Assembly: GCA_030539335.1 (NCBI GenBank)
Contig: JAUNSG010000001.1
Span: 124,001 to 188,000 of the forward strand
Source of the DNA: Eubacteriales bacterium
GTDB taxonomy: Bacteria > Bacillota > Clostridia > Oscillospirales > Butyricicoccaceae
Direction of reading: 5' to 3'
Length of the DNA stretch: 64,000 nt
Below are positions 8,268-17,307 of the stretch, piece by piece (position 1 is the first letter of the stretch; every line of letters begins with the position of its first letter). The position numbers were made by a program, and so were the translations under genes. The notes under the pieces were generated by a model. The model searched no databases. It worked only from the letters and a program-made list of their open reading frames with translations, and was not told where the DNA came from.

Positions 8268-9413
8268 ATGCCAGTCTGCGGAATTATTTCGGAATACAAC
8301 CCATTTCATTCCGGTCATGCCCACCATTGCCGCCGCATCCGGGACACGCTGCCGGATGCCATTCTGGTCAGTGTGATGAGCGGAAATTACGTCCAGCGGG
8401 GGGATTTTGCAATCTGGGAAAAATACCAGCGGGCAGGCTATGCCGTACAGTCCGGCGGGCCGGATCTGATTCTGGAGCTCTCGCTCCCCTCCGCTCTCGG
8501 CTCCGCCGAGCGGTTTGCCGCCGGGGCTGTGGCGCAGCTTTTGGCGACCGGCTGCCTGACCCATCTGTCCTTCGGCAGCGAATGCGGCGACAAAGAGAAG
8601 CTGCTCCATGCCGCCGCAGTGATGCAGACCGAGGAATTCTCTTTCCGGCGCAGCCAAAAGCTGACCGGTGGAATCAGCTATGCCGCCGCTGCACAGGCCG
8701 CCATGCAGGAGCTTTTCCCGGAGGGAGCCGCCCTGCTCGGGCAGCCAAACGATATGCTGGGCATCCAGTATATCCGCGCGCTGGGTGACGCTGCGGTGGA
8801 GATACTTCCCGTTCTCCGTGTCGGTGCCAGACATGACGCCGCGCCGGAAAACGGCTACCCTTCCGCCTCCTATCTCCGTCAGCAAATGGCCAGTGGGAAC
8901 GACGCCAGCCCGTATCTGACGCCGGAAGCCGCCGCATGGCCGCGCCACACCATACAGCAGCACGAGTCGGAACTGTTCAGTTACCTGCGCCGCCTATCGC
9001 CAGACGACTTGGCTCGTCTCCCCGATGTTTCGGAAGGCCTGGAACACCGGTTCTGGCGTGCCATTCGCGAACAGAACAGCCTGCACGATGCGATTACCGC
9101 CTGTGCCTCCCGCCGCTATCCGGTCAGCCGCATCCGCCGTCTGGCCCTGTGCGCCTGGCTCGGTATCTCGGCAGAGCTGGCAGCCACCCCACCACAGTAT
9201 CTCCGTGTGCTGGCCTTTAACGACAAGGGCCGCGGCCTGCTCAAAGACATGAAGCAGACGGCCTCCCTCCCCGTCATCACCAAACCACTCGCCGCCCAGG
9301 CCTTGACCGGCCGGGCCGAACAGCTCTGGTCGCTGGACATGCTGGCCGACGACCTGTATCATTTTCCACAGCCCGCCGGGAGCGGCTGGAAACAGACCGT
9401 GCACCGCGTCTAA
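8268..9413 (+). CDS. tmcAL: tRNA(Met) cytidine acetate ligase
   Basis: The product is 381 residues. The start GIISEYNPFHSGHAHH carries the HxGH nucleotidyltransferase signature, followed by MSGNYVQRGDFAIWEKYQRA. These mark the YlbM/TmcAL family, which uses ATP to activate acetate and acetylates the wobble cytidine of elongator tRNA-Met. The link with the divergent ackA next door is sensible because both use acetate, though this may be chance. TGGAGG precedes the ATG. Confidence 0.92.
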   Translation: MPVCGIISEYNPFHSGHAHHCRRIRDTLPDAILVSVMSGNYVQRGDFAIWEKYQRAGYAVQSGGPDLILELSLPSALGSAERFAAGAVAQLLATGCLTHLSFGSECGDKEKLLHAAAVMQTEEFSFRRSQKLTGGISYAAAAQAAMQELFPEGAALLGQPNDMLGIQYIRALGDAAVEILPVLRVGARHDAAPENGYPSASYLRQQMASGNDASPYLTPEAAAWPRHTIQQHESELFSYLRRLSPDDLARLPDVSEGLEHRFWRAIREQNSLHDAITACASRRYPVSRIRRLALCAWLGISAELAATPPQYLRVLAFNDKGRGLLKDMKQTASLPVITKPLAAQALTGRAEQLWSLDMLADDLYHFPQPAGSGWKQTVHRV

Positions 9414-9428
9414 ACCGCCCGCTTTTCC

Positions 9429-9457
9429 TTGTCTTTTTCTGTAAAATACGGTATGAT
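9429..9457 (+). promoter_or_regulatory. sigma-A-type promoter for nitroreductase gene
   Basis: TTGTCT at 9429-9434 and TATGAT at 9452-9457 are separated by 17 bases, 36 bases before the start codon at 9493. Confidence 0.6.
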
Positions 9458-9492
9458 GAGAATAGAGTATTTTTATCAGGAGGATTACATCC

Positions 9493-10029
9493 ATGGAATT
9501 GATCGAAGGCATCCAGACGCGCCGTAGTATCCGCAAATTCCAGGACAAAGCGGTTCCGCGCGATGTTCTGGAACATGTCGTTGCTGCGGCATCGTATGCA
9601 CCATCGTGGAAAAATACACAGATTTCCCGTTACATCGCCATCGAGGGCCGTGAAAAGATCGACGCTGTGGCGAAGGAATACGCTTCCTTTAACACCCGCA
9701 CGCTGAGCACCGCCCCGCTGCTGATCGCACAGACCTGTGTCACAAAGCGTTCCGGGTATGAGCGCGACGGTTCGTTTACCACCGACCGCGGCGCCGGATG
9801 GGAAATGTATGACTGCGGCATTGCCGCACAGACCTTCTGCCTCGCCGCCCACGAGGCTGGTCTCGGCACGGTAATTCTCGGCATCTTTGACCGGCTGGCC
9901 CTGCAGGAACATCTGAACCTGCCGGAAGGTCAGGAGCTGGTTGCTCTGATCGCGGTCGGCTATCCGGACGAAGAGCCAAAGGCTCCCCGCCGCAAGGGTG
10001 TTGCTGATCTTTTGACTTACGCAGAATAA
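9493..10029 (+). CDS. nitroreductase family FMN protein
   Basis: The product is 178 residues. The N-terminus IQTRRSIRKFQDKAVP is the FMN-phosphate-binding RRSIRxF motif. ASYAPSWKNTQ near residue 35 and AAHEAGLGTVILGIFD near 120 are the other conserved blocks. The family reduces nitro compounds, quinones or flavins with NAD(P)H, and the physiological substrate is unknown. A CAGGAGG site and a good promoter precede it. It is monocistronic, with a terminator after the stop. Confidence 0.88.
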   Translation: MELIEGIQTRRSIRKFQDKAVPRDVLEHVVAAASYAPSWKNTQISRYIAIEGREKIDAVAKEYASFNTRTLSTAPLLIAQTCVTKRSGYERDGSFTTDRGAGWEMYDCGIAAQTFCLAAHEAGLGTVILGIFDRLALQEHLNLPEGQELVALIAVGYPDEEPKAPRRKGVADLLTYAE

Positions 10030-10050
10030 AACGTTATCCGGTACAAAGAA

Positions 10051-10089
10051 GCAGCCTCTGTCCTGTGACAGAGGCTGCTGTGTTCTTTT
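10051..10089. terminator. strong terminator after nitroreductase
   Basis: GCAGCCTCTGTC (10051-10062) pairs perfectly with GACAGAGGCTGC (10067-10078). T-rich sequence follows. It can also serve the convergent Fn3-like gene. Confidence 0.85.
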
Positions 10090-10099
10090 ACTATCCTAA

Positions 10100-10819
10100 T
10101 TATGCTTTTGCTTTGTCAATATAAGTATATCCTGTATTGTAGAATGCACCGACCGCATAGACATATTTGGGGTTGGATTTCGAAATGGTAAATGCCGCAA
10201 CGACAGCTGCTTCATCCTGTGCTTTATTAAAGGTTGTCAGACTCGGTGCCTTCACCGAAATCGTCTTGCTTCCCTTCTTCGGCACTGTGACAATCTTATT
10301 GGGCGAAAGCCCTGCCGAATACTGCGCATTCGCTCCGGTTGTCTTGTTGATTAACACAACGGCTGCCAATCCACTGCCAGGAACAAAATAGATCGGCTTG
10401 CTGGTCGAAAGATTGGTGATCTTTACCTTAAACGCACCGTTGGAAAAGCCGGTGATCTTTGCATTAATGCGGAATGTATGATTTTTCGCACTGAACTTAC
10501 CGGTCTTTTTTCCATTCACCGCACGAACCTTGTACCAGCACTCGCCCTTGCGATTGGAATCCGTCCACTTACGGCTTGTTGTGGTTTTCACCAGCTTGTA
10601 CTTGCCGTTCTGGGAAGTCGCACGATAAACTTGATACTTTTTCGCACCAGATACCTTATTCCAGGTCAGCTTAACCTGATTCTCCTCCACCGTTACCGCA
10701 AGTTTTTTTGTCTGGGCCAAATTCGCCGCGTACGACGTGTTCTGCACCGATGCTCCGACAACACAGACGGTCAATGCAACGGCAAGCATCGCAATCCGCT
10801 TGAAAAATTTACTCTTCAT
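10100..10819 (-). CDS. secreted fibronectin type III-like protein
   Basis: The product is 239 residues. I use the ATG at 10819 because AAAGGAG sits just upstream; a longer frame to 10894 lacks one. Residues 1-30 form a signal peptide (positive MKSKFFKR, a hydrophobic run, then an Ala-rich cleavage region near TSYAA). Residues about 33-115 look like one Fn3 domain (VKLTWNKVSGAKKYQVYRAT, then WYKVRAV). The C-terminal half is an unrecognised beta-rich domain. It probably acts outside the cell or on the wall. Function unknown. Confidence 0.7.
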   Translation of the reverse strand: MKSKFFKRIAMLAVALTVCVVGASVQNTSYAANLAQTKKLAVTVEENQVKLTWNKVSGAKKYQVYRATSQNGKYKLVKTTTSRKWTDSNRKGECWYKVRAVNGKKTGKFSAKNHTFRINAKITGFSNGAFKVKITNLSTSKPIYFVPGSGLAAVVLINKTTGANAQYSAGLSPNKIVTVPKKGSKTISVKAPSLTTFNKAQDEAAVVAAFTISKSNPKYVYAVGAFYNTGYTYIDKAKA

Positions 10820-10945
10820 GTGAACATCTCCTTTGATAACCCTTTGTTTTATCCTATCACATAGCTCAAGAAATATCAACAAAAACATATCCAAAACAAT
10901 CCGCTATTTTGTCAAATCGTTCTACACTCCATCCCCACAGCATAA

Positions 10946-10985
10946 AAATGTCCTCCTCCCATCGAAACGGGAATGGAGGACATTT
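10946..10985 (-). terminator. terminator of upp
   Basis: AAATGTCCTCC (10946-10956) pairs with GGAGGACATTT (10975-10985). On the minus strand it ends in a T run directly after upp. Confidence 0.8.
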
Positions 10986-11003
10986 CGTTTCCATCGAAAT
11001 CGA

Positions 11004-11633
11004 TTATTTCGTGCCGTACATCCGGTCGCCTGCATCTCCCATACCCGGAATAATGTAGCCTTCGGCATTGATGGTCTCATCAATTGAGGCACAATAAATA
11101 TCAACATCCGGATAGGCAGCCTGAATCGCCTGAATGGATTCCGGAACAGCCAGAATCGAAATCACTTTGATGCGCTCGACGCCACGCTCTTTGAGCATGC
11201 GAATCGCTTCGATCGCAGTGCCGCCGGTTCCGAGCATCGGATCCAAAACAAAGGCATCTCTTCGGTCAATATCCGACGGCAACTTGCAGTAGTAATCCAC
11301 CGGCTGCATGGTCTTCGGATCGCGGTACAGGCCTACATGTCCGACCTTCGCATTCGGAATCAGGCGCAGAGCACCGTTTGTCATACCAATACCAGAACGC
11401 AGAATGGTTACCAGCGCAATTTTCTTCCCCGAAATCACACGAACCTTGGAGCGTGTGATCGGTGTTTCGATCTCAACTTCCTTCATCGGGAAATCATGCG
11501 CTGCCTCATAGCAGAGCAGCGAAGAGATTTCCTCAACCGCTTCGCGGAATTCCTTGCCGCCGGTGTACTTATCCCGCATCAGGGACAGCTTGTGTACAAT
11601 CAGCGGATGATCCATTACATGAACGTTACCCAT
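11004..11633 (-). CDS. upp: uracil phosphoribosyltransferase
   Basis: The product is 209 residues, exactly typical. It makes UMP from uracil and PRPP in pyrimidine salvage. Seen motifs are the N-terminal [31 protein letters not shown], the PRPP loop [10 protein letters not shown] and the C-terminal uracil-binding [17 protein letters not shown]. Conservation is full. The gene follows the FMN oxidoreductase gene by about 30 bases with its own ribosome site (GGAGG), so the two may be cotranscribed. Confidence 0.97.
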   Translation of the reverse strand: MGNVHVMDHPLIVHKLSLMRDKYTGGKEFREAVEEISSLLCYEAAHDFPMKEVEIETPITRSKVRVISGKKIALVTILRSGIGMTNGALRLIPNAKVGHVGLYRDPKTMQPVDYYCKLPSDIDRRDAFVLDPMLGTGGTAIEAIRMLKERGVERIKVISILAVPESIQAIQAAYPDVDIYCASIDETINAEGYIIPGMGDAGDRMYGTK

Positions 11634-11663
11634 GGTTTTCCTCTTTCCTCCGTACTATATCGA

Positions 11664-12677
11664 TTACCGTACCATATCTCTGGTGATCTCCGCCAGAGAA
11701 TGTGCACCACACATCTGCATCGTATCGCGCAGCTCGCCGCCGACCTTCTCAATGTATGCACGGACGCCTTCGCTGCCGCCGCCATAGACCGATACGACGA
11801 ACGGACGGCAGATCAGGACACCGTCGGCTCCCAGCGCCAATGCCTTGAACACGTCCGTACCAGAACGGATGCCGCCATCCACGAGGATTTTCATCGAACC
11901 GCCGACCGCATCGGCAATTTCCTCCAGCACCTCCGCCGTCGCCGGACATTGGTCAAGCACACGTCCGCCATGGTTGGATACGACGATAGCAGATGCACCC
12001 GCTTCCATCGCCTTCTCCGCTCCCTTTCCTGTCATGACACCCTTGACGATAAACGGAACGCCGGCCATCTTGACAATCTCCGCCAGTTCCTCTACCGTCT
12101 TGCTGCCTGCCGGGGGATTCATATTCTTCAGGAACGGCAGACCAGCCGCATCGACATCCATCGCCACAGCAAATGCACCGGCCTGACGCACCAGTTCCAT
12201 CTTTTCCTTGATGGTATCCAAATTCCACGGCTTGATGGTCGGAACGCCGAGACCGTTTGTCTCGCCGATTGCCGCCGTTGCCGCCTCCATCACTTTTGGA
12301 TTGGTACCGTCTCCGGTGAATGCAGCGATGCCTTCCTGTGCACAGGTCGAAACCAATACCTTATTGTACGACATATCGTCGTATTTTTCACTGTAGTGCA
12401 GATTGACCGCGCCAACCGGACCGGCAAAGAACGGATATGCAAACGTCTGGCCAAACAGCGAAAATTCTGTGTCAACCGCTCCGCCGGCGCAGAGCGTATC
12501 CATATTGACCCGGATTTCCTGCCACTTGTCATAGTTCCGGATTGCCGTATCGCCGACACCCTTTGCGCCCGGTCCTGGAATCTGGTTCTTGCACGCCCGG
12601 CCGTTACATACCGGACAAGCCTTGCAGTAGGCCCCGATGTCTCCGCGCGCCTGCTCCAGCACTTCATTGTATGTCAT
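11664..12677 (-). CDS. FMN-dependent alpha-hydroxy-acid oxidising protein
   Basis: The product is 337 residues, a TIM barrel of the lactate oxidase/glycolate oxidase superfamily. The catalytic SNHGGR motif and the FMN-binding DGGIRSGTDVFKAL and CRPFV blocks are clear. The N-terminus has a cysteine cluster (CKACPVCNGRAC, C18, C21, C24, C29) absent from classical aerobic oxidases. In an anaerobe it is more likely a dehydrogenase or isomerase-type enzyme than an oxygen-using oxidase. Substrate unknown; lactate, glycolate or an FMN-linked isoprenoid-type reaction are options. GGAG precedes the start. Confidence 0.83.
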   Translation of the reverse strand: MTYNEVLEQARGDIGAYCKACPVCNGRACKNQIPGPGAKGVGDTAIRNYDKWQEIRVNMDTLCAGGAVDTEFSLFGQTFAYPFFAGPVGAVNLHYSEKYDDMSYNKVLVSTCAQEGIAAFTGDGTNPKVMEAATAAIGETNGLGVPTIKPWNLDTIKEKMELVRQAGAFAVAMDVDAAGLPFLKNMNPPAGSKTVEELAEIVKMAGVPFIVKGVMTGKGAEKAMEAGASAIVVSNHGGRVLDQCPATAEVLEEIADAVGGSMKILVDGGIRSGTDVFKALALGADGVLICRPFVVSVYGGGSEGVRAYIEKVGGELRDTMQMCGAHSLAEITRDMVR

Positions 12678-12717
12678 TGCAAACTCCTTTTCCCACGATA
12701 CTGCTGCGGATCAGCAA

Positions 12718-13242
12718 TTAATAGACTTCCTTATGTACCTTATCGTATTGCAGCGCCTCCAGCTTGTGTGCCTCCGGCTGCTGCGCCGGCATACCCAGCA
12801 CCAGAACTGCTTCCAGCTTCCGATTTTCCGGATACCCCAGGCGCTCTCTCAAATACTCCTCCGTCGAGCTTCCATCCTCCGCAAAGCGAAGACGTCCCTG
12901 CAGCCAGCAGCTTCCTACGCCGAGCGTGTCCGCCATCAGGTGCATATAAGCCATGACAATCGAGCAGTCCTCTACGATGGTATCCGACTTCTCCGCCTCG
13001 CCCAGAACAACAATCGCTGCATCGGCACCATCCAGCATGGACCCGCAGCCCGTGCGGCAGCCGGACATCTGTTTCAGCATCGCCTTGTCGCGTACCACGA
13101 TCAGCTCCCACGGGTTCAGACCCTTTCCGGCAAAGGACAAAAGTCCCGCCTGGACAATCGCCTGCAGCTTCTCCTCCGGGATCGGCTCCTCCGTATACTT
13201 GCGAATGCTGCGTCGATGCAGTAACATATCCATTAATTCCAT
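12718..13242 (-). CDS. nitroreductase family protein
   Basis: The product is 174 residues from the ATG at 13242, chosen because GAGAGGTG lies just upstream; the frame extends 24 codons further without such a site. MLLHRRSIRKYTEEPIPEEKL is the FMN-binding start of the nitroreductase fold. A GKGLNPWELIVV segment and a cysteine-containing QMSGCRTGCGSML loop follow. It is a second, distinct nitroreductase beside the one at 9493 and lies just upstream of the FMN hydroxyacid gene, giving a small flavoenzyme pair. Substrate unknown. Confidence 0.83.
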   Translation of the reverse strand: MELMDMLLHRRSIRKYTEEPIPEEKLQAIVQAGLLSFAGKGLNPWELIVVRDKAMLKQMSGCRTGCGSMLDGADAAIVVLGEAEKSDTIVEDCSIVMAYMHLMADTLGVGSCWLQGRLRFAEDGSSTEEYLRERLGYPENRKLEAVLVLGMPAQQPEAHKLEALQYDKVHKEVY

Positions 13243-13554
13243 ATGTGCACACCTCTCTTTGAAAAAAATCCAGTTTCCATCGTTACCGAAAGATTCTCTT
13301 ATATAGTGTAACACGCTGTTAAAATCCGGTCAATATCATTTTTTATTATTTCGGTATTTTTTCCATTTGCAATTGCACTCCCTGCAATTTTCAACCACTT
13401 TTTCATGCAAACGTCACCCTTTTGTGTTATATTTTATCCCTAAAAAACAGGCAATTTTTTTAATAAATGCGCAGAAACATCTTGTAAAAACCAGTTATTC
13501 ATTATATAATAAGAAAAGTAATCTTGAAATTATTTTTGGAAAGAAGGAACAAAA
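13243..13554. promoter_or_regulatory. AT-rich intergenic region with pucG promoter
   Basis: This 312-base gap separates a divergent pair. A sigma-A-type promoter for pucG is clear: TTGTAA at 13482-13487 and TATAAT at 13505-13510, 17 bases apart. The remaining 230 bases are AT-rich and hold no convincing ORF. A single CCGGTCAATATC at about 13328 weakly resembles the GGTCAACC element found in the allE and allB leaders, but it is far from this promoter. Confidence 0.65.
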
Positions 13555-14778
13555 ATGAATTTTAAAGAAATCAATCCGTCACCGCGTCTTCTGATGTGTC
13601 CCGGACCGGTTGACGCTGACCCGCGTGTACTGCGTGCCATGTCCTGTCACGTCCTCGGACAGTTTGACCCGGAGTTCACGGCGCTTATGACCGAGACCAT
13701 GGAAATGACCCGTCAGGTATTCCAGACGAAGAACCAGCAGACCTACATTGTCGATACCACATCCCGCGGCGGCCTCGAAACCGTCCTGACCGGCGCAATC
13801 TGCCCGGGCGATAAGGTTCTGATTCCGGCGTTCGGCCGCTTCGGTTACCTGCTGTCCGAAATCCTGGAGCGCTGCGGCGCAGAAATTACCCTGATTGAGA
13901 AGGAATGGGGCACGGTATTCGAGCCGGACGAAATCGAAGCGGAGCTGAAGAAAGGCGGCTATAAGGCGGTTGCCTGCATCCACGGTGAGACCTCTACCTC
14001 GATGATGCAGCCGATGGAAGAGCTCGGCAAGCTCTGTAAGAAATATGACGCGCTGCTGATCGTCGATACGGTCGCTACCCTCGGCGGTGTCGACATCCGT
14101 GTCGACGAATGGGGCATTGACGGCTGTATTGCCGGCACGCAGAAGTGTATCTCCGCCCCGTCCGGTTCGGCGCTGATTACCTATAACAAAAAGATCGAAG
14201 AGATCGTCCATGCCAGAAAGAAAGTCGAGAAGGGCATTCGTACCAGCAGCGATGTGGATGGCCATCTGCCGGGCATCCCGAGCAACTATCTCGATCTGGC
14301 CCAGTTGGAAGACTACTGGAGCCCGCGCCGTCTGAACCATCACACAGAAGCGACCTGCATGCAGTATGGTGTTCATGAAGCGCTCCGCTGCATCCTGACC
14401 GAAGGTCTGCAGGAGCGTTTTGCCCGCCACAACCTGAACGACAAGGCGCTGTGCGCTGGCCTGGAAGCTATGGGACTCACGATCTTTGGCGACCGCAAGA
14501 ACAAGATGCCGGTTGTCACCGCCATCAACATTCCGGAAGGCATTGACGGCCCGACGCTGCGCGGCCAGCTGCTGAACGACTTCGGCATTGAGGTTGCAAC
14601 CTCCTTTGGCCCGCTGGATGGCAAGATCATCCGCATCGGCAACATGGGCTACTCCAGCCAAAAGAGAAACATTCTGCTCACGCTGGGTGCACTGGAAGCG
14701 GTTCTTCTGAACAATCATGTCAAGGTTCCGGCAGGCGACGGCGTTGCCGCAGCGCTGGAAGTTTACCACAACGCATAA
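13555..14778 (+). CDS. pucG: (S)-ureidoglycine--glyoxylate aminotransferase
   Basis: The product is 407 residues, a class V PLP enzyme. LLMCPGPVDADPRVLRAMS is the family N-terminus, DTVATLGGVD holds the PLP-pyridine aspartate, and GTQKCIS provides the Schiff-base lysine K197. PucG-type enzymes move the amino group of ureidoglycine to glyoxylate, giving oxalurate and glycine. General alanine-glyoxylate aminotransferases look similar, but the neighbouring allantoin genes favour PucG. It has its own promoter and terminator on the strand opposite to the allE-to-regulator operon. Confidence 0.82.
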   Translation: MNFKEINPSPRLLMCPGPVDADPRVLRAMSCHVLGQFDPEFTALMTETMEMTRQVFQTKNQQTYIVDTTSRGGLETVLTGAICPGDKVLIPAFGRFGYLLSEILERCGAEITLIEKEWGTVFEPDEIEAELKKGGYKAVACIHGETSTSMMQPMEELGKLCKKYDALLIVDTVATLGGVDIRVDEWGIDGCIAGTQKCISAPSGSALITYNKKIEEIVHARKKVEKGIRTSSDVDGHLPGIPSNYLDLAQLEDYWSPRRLNHHTEATCMQYGVHEALRCILTEGLQERFARHNLNDKALCAGLEAMGLTIFGDRKNKMPVVTAINIPEGIDGPTLRGQLLNDFGIEVATSFGPLDGKIIRIGNMGYSSQKRNILLTLGALEAVLLNNHVKVPAGDGVAAALEVYHNA

Positions 14779-14816
14779 TCTATTTATCCCTTAATACCCA
14801 CCCCTCAATGGAGGGC

Positions 14817-14855
14817 GGGACAGGCGCGGTCACCGTGCCTGTCCCTTTCCCTTTT
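14817..14855 (+). terminator. terminator of pucG
   Basis: GGGACAGGC (14817-14825) pairs with GCCTGTCCC (14837-14845), followed by a pyrimidine/T-rich tail. Confidence 0.75.
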
Positions 14856-14869
14856 CGGACAAATTTCAT

Positions 14870-14914
14870 AAAAAACATGGCAGCCATCCCATCGGATCGC
14901 TGCCATATCTTTTT
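14870..14914. terminator. terminator at end of the allantoin operon
   Basis: ATGGCAGC (14877-14884) pairs with GCTGCCAT (14899-14906). It is flanked by an A run on one side and a T run on the other, so it can work on both strands. It is directly after the regulator stop at 14920. Confidence 0.7.
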
Positions 14915-14919
14915 TGCTT

Positions 14920-15921
14920 TTATCGATAGTTGTAACGCAGCATGGATTTGCGCAAATGCTCCTCCATATATCGTCCTGCCGCTTCCTCATCATGGGCCAG
15001 AACCGCGCCATAGACCAAGCGGTGCTCCTCATAAATCTCCTTGAGCTGGTTTTGATCCGCCATACCCGTGCCGCTGATATGCCGCATGAGATTACTGATA
15101 ATCTGAATCATGCTGTAAATGATCTGATTGCCGGAACATTCTGCGAGGCAAATATGAAACTCTATGTCGCAGTTCAAAAAAGCCTGATAATTCAGATTGA
15201 GATATGCTTCCTGAATCTGATGCGAGATCTTTTCCAGCTTTTGCAGCGCTTCTTCCTGGGTCGATTTTGCGGCCAGCTCTGCCGCCTTCTTTTCCAGTAC
15301 ATTGCGCACTTCCAAAATACTGTCAGTCTGTCCTCCGTTTAGGAACAGTGACCAGGAAAGTGGGACAACAAAGAAGTTGGCCTCGTCATTGCTGATAAAC
15401 GTACCCTGTCCGGGACGGATATCAATCATGCCGAGAATGTCCAACACCTTGAGTGCTTCCCGTACTGCGGAACGTCCGACGCCAAGTTTCTGCGCCAGGA
15501 CACGGTCCGACTCCACTTTGTCCCCTTTTTTCAGGCTCTTGTCAAACAGCTGTTCCGAAAAGTACATCGTCAGCCGATTCAACAGCTGGTCAATGTTGCT
15601 TTTTTTACAGCCCTGCTGCATCGAGTCCACATCCTGATTGCTGGGAAGAATCAGATTCAGCCGCTCCATGAACTGCTCCGGCTCCATAGCAAAGAGCATG
15701 ACATCCATCCCAAGGCTTTCGGACACCGCAAGAATTACTTCATTGATCCGTGTGCCGCCCTTCGCCTCAAGATTGGAAAACGTCGCAATGCTCATCGATG
15801 GCTTGCCATTCTCATCGCTCAAAAACTGAGCGATGAACTCTTTCTGCGTTAAATTCAGATATCTTCTCAAAAACCGAACATTATGTCTTTTGTTTTCCGC
15901 ATTTAATTTCACATCTGTCAT
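14920..15921 (-). CDS. XRE-GntR-FCD fusion transcriptional regulator
   Basis: The product is 333 residues and combines two DNA-binding modules. Residues about 14-75 (RFLRRYLNLTQKEFIAQF to LAVSESLGMD) look like an XRE/lambda-repressor helix-turn-helix. Residues about 108-177 form a GntR winged helix (VLAQKLGVGRSAVREALKVL, then GQGTF). Residues about 200-325 are an FCD ligand domain with metal-type histidines (IEFHICLAECSGN, RHI, EEHRLVYG). FadR-type FCD regulators bind small carboxylates. As the last gene of the allantoin operon it is the obvious candidate regulator. The extra N-terminal domain is unusual. AGAGG precedes the start. Confidence 0.85.
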   Translation of the reverse strand: MTDVKLNAENKRHNVRFLRRYLNLTQKEFIAQFLSDENGKPSMSIATFSNLEAKGGTRINEVILAVSESLGMDVMLFAMEPEQFMERLNLILPSNQDVDSMQQGCKKSNIDQLLNRLTMYFSEQLFDKSLKKGDKVESDRVLAQKLGVGRSAVREALKVLDILGMIDIRPGQGTFISNDEANFFVVPLSWSLFLNGGQTDSILEVRNVLEKKAAELAAKSTQEEALQKLEKISHQIQEAYLNLNYQAFLNCDIEFHICLAECSGNQIIYSMIQIISNLMRHISGTGMADQNQLKEIYEEHRLVYGAVLAHDEEAAGRYMEEHLRKSMLRYNYR

Positions 15922-15987
15922 GTCAACCTCTGCGCTTTTCCATCAATTTTGATTCTCGCGCAAAGATCGTCTGTGAGATGGGAAATC

Positions 15988-17226
15988 TCAGCTCAACAGC
16001 TTCTGAGCAAGTTCGGTCATGACAATGGAAGCCCGTGCAAAATCACTGTACTTCGTAAATTCTACCGGACAATGGCTTCTGCCTTCCTTGCTTGGGACAA
16101 AAATCATAACCGTCGGCAGTACCTGTCCGATCTCCAGAGAATCATGACCGGCACCGCTCGGCAAATACTTATAGGTATATTCGTGAGCTTTGCAGCTCTC
16201 CTCCATCACGGAGAGCATTTCCTGCGAAAGATTGACCGGAGTGATGACCAGTTTGGTATCAATCTCGTAGCTTCCGCCCATCGCTGCGACCTCACGGTCG
16301 AGCGCAGCACGAATCCGACGCGCGATATCATTAATATTATCATTGTTTTTGGAGCGAATGTCAACTGTGAATTCCACTTTCTCCGCAACAATGTTCATGC
16401 CGCCCGGTACGGTATTGATATATCCGATGGTTGCTACGGTGCCGTCTGCCTTCTCACGCGCCCAATCCGGGATCTTGGAGATCACCTTTGTGGCGGCATC
16501 CACTGCATCCAAACGCATGTCCATCGGGGTGGTGCCCGCATGGTCGGCGCGTCCATGTACCGTTACCATGTAACGCTGAATACCAACAATGCAGTCAACC
16601 AGACCGATCTGGATGTTTTCTGCATCCAAAACCGGACCCTGCTCAATGTGTGCTTCCAGGAAGTATCCAATCGAACCATCCGGCCACTTTGCCTCCGTGA
16701 TGCGCTCCGGGTCCAGCCCGTAGCCCTTCATGGCATCATAAATCGAGATCCCATCGGTATCCTTAAAATTTCTGCAATATTCTACATCGCGGTTGCCGAG
16801 CATGGCGCCGGAACCAAAATAACCGGTGCCAAAACGCATGCCTTCCTCGTCACAGAAGCCGACTGCCACAAAATTGCGCTTGCGCGGTGCTCCGCTCTGC
16901 TTCAGCTGCCGTGCAACCTCAATTGCACAGATTACACCGGCAATGCCGTCAAAATCGCCGCCGTTGATGACGGAGTCATAATGCGATCCCATCATAACAC
17001 AGGGAGCGTCCGGGTCTTCTCCCTTCAGCACACCGATAACGTTTCCGGCAGCATCCTCCGATACTTCCAGTCCCGCATCCGCCATCAATTCCTTCAGAAA
17101 TTCTACGGCGTCTCTGGCTTCCTTCGTAAACGGAAGCCGCGTGCAGCCATCTCCCGGCGTCGCCGTGAACTGCTTCAAATGCTCTAAATCCCGCGCAATT
17201 CTGCCCGTAATTTCTTCCAGTGCCAT
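15988..17226 (-). CDS. allC: allantoate amidohydrolase (M20 family)
   Basis: The product is 412 residues from the ATG at 17226, which follows AAGGAGG. It belongs to the hydantoinase/carbamoylase amidohydrolases. GSHYDSVINGGDFDG (H82, D91) and FCDEEGMRFG supply the metal site, and RADHAGTTPMDMR the dimer-domain motif. Allantoate amidohydrolases release ammonia and CO2 from allantoate, giving (S)-ureidoglycine, the substrate of allE and pucG here. N-carbamoyl-amino-acid hydrolases are close relatives, so the assignment rests partly on context. The regulator gene follows after 66 bases. Confidence 0.85.
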   Translation of the reverse strand: MALEEITGRIARDLEHLKQFTATPGDGCTRLPFTKEARDAVEFLKELMADAGLEVSEDAAGNVIGVLKGEDPDAPCVMMGSHYDSVINGGDFDGIAGVICAIEVARQLKQSGAPRKRNFVAVGFCDEEGMRFGTGYFGSGAMLGNRDVEYCRNFKDTDGISIYDAMKGYGLDPERITEAKWPDGSIGYFLEAHIEQGPVLDAENIQIGLVDCIVGIQRYMVTVHGRADHAGTTPMDMRLDAVDAATKVISKIPDWAREKADGTVATIGYINTVPGGMNIVAEKVEFTVDIRSKNNDNINDIARRIRAALDREVAAMGGSYEIDTKLVITPVNLSQEMLSVMEESCKAHEYTYKYLPSGAGHDSLEIGQVLPTVMIFVPSKEGRSHCPVEFTKYSDFARASIVMTELAQKLLS

Positions 17227-17266
17227 GCCAAATCCTCCTTTTATCCAAACTCTACTCTTTCTCCAA

Positions 17267-17297
17267 GGGCCGCCCTGCGAATACCGCAAAGCGGCCC
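17267..17297 (-). other. GC-rich hairpin upstream of allC
   Basis: GGGCCGC (17267-17273) and GCGGCCC (17291-17297) form a stable stem between the small membrane gene and allC. On the minus strand there is no T run, so it is more likely an mRNA-stability or attenuation element than a full terminator. Confidence 0.4.
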
Positions 17298-17307
17298 CAT
17301 TGTTTTG

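Noticed and set aside
11337-12956. A 539-codon plus-strand open frame opposite upp and the FMN enzyme
   Set aside because: It crosses two well-supported minus-strand genes, is rich in His, Arg and Cys, and resembles no family.
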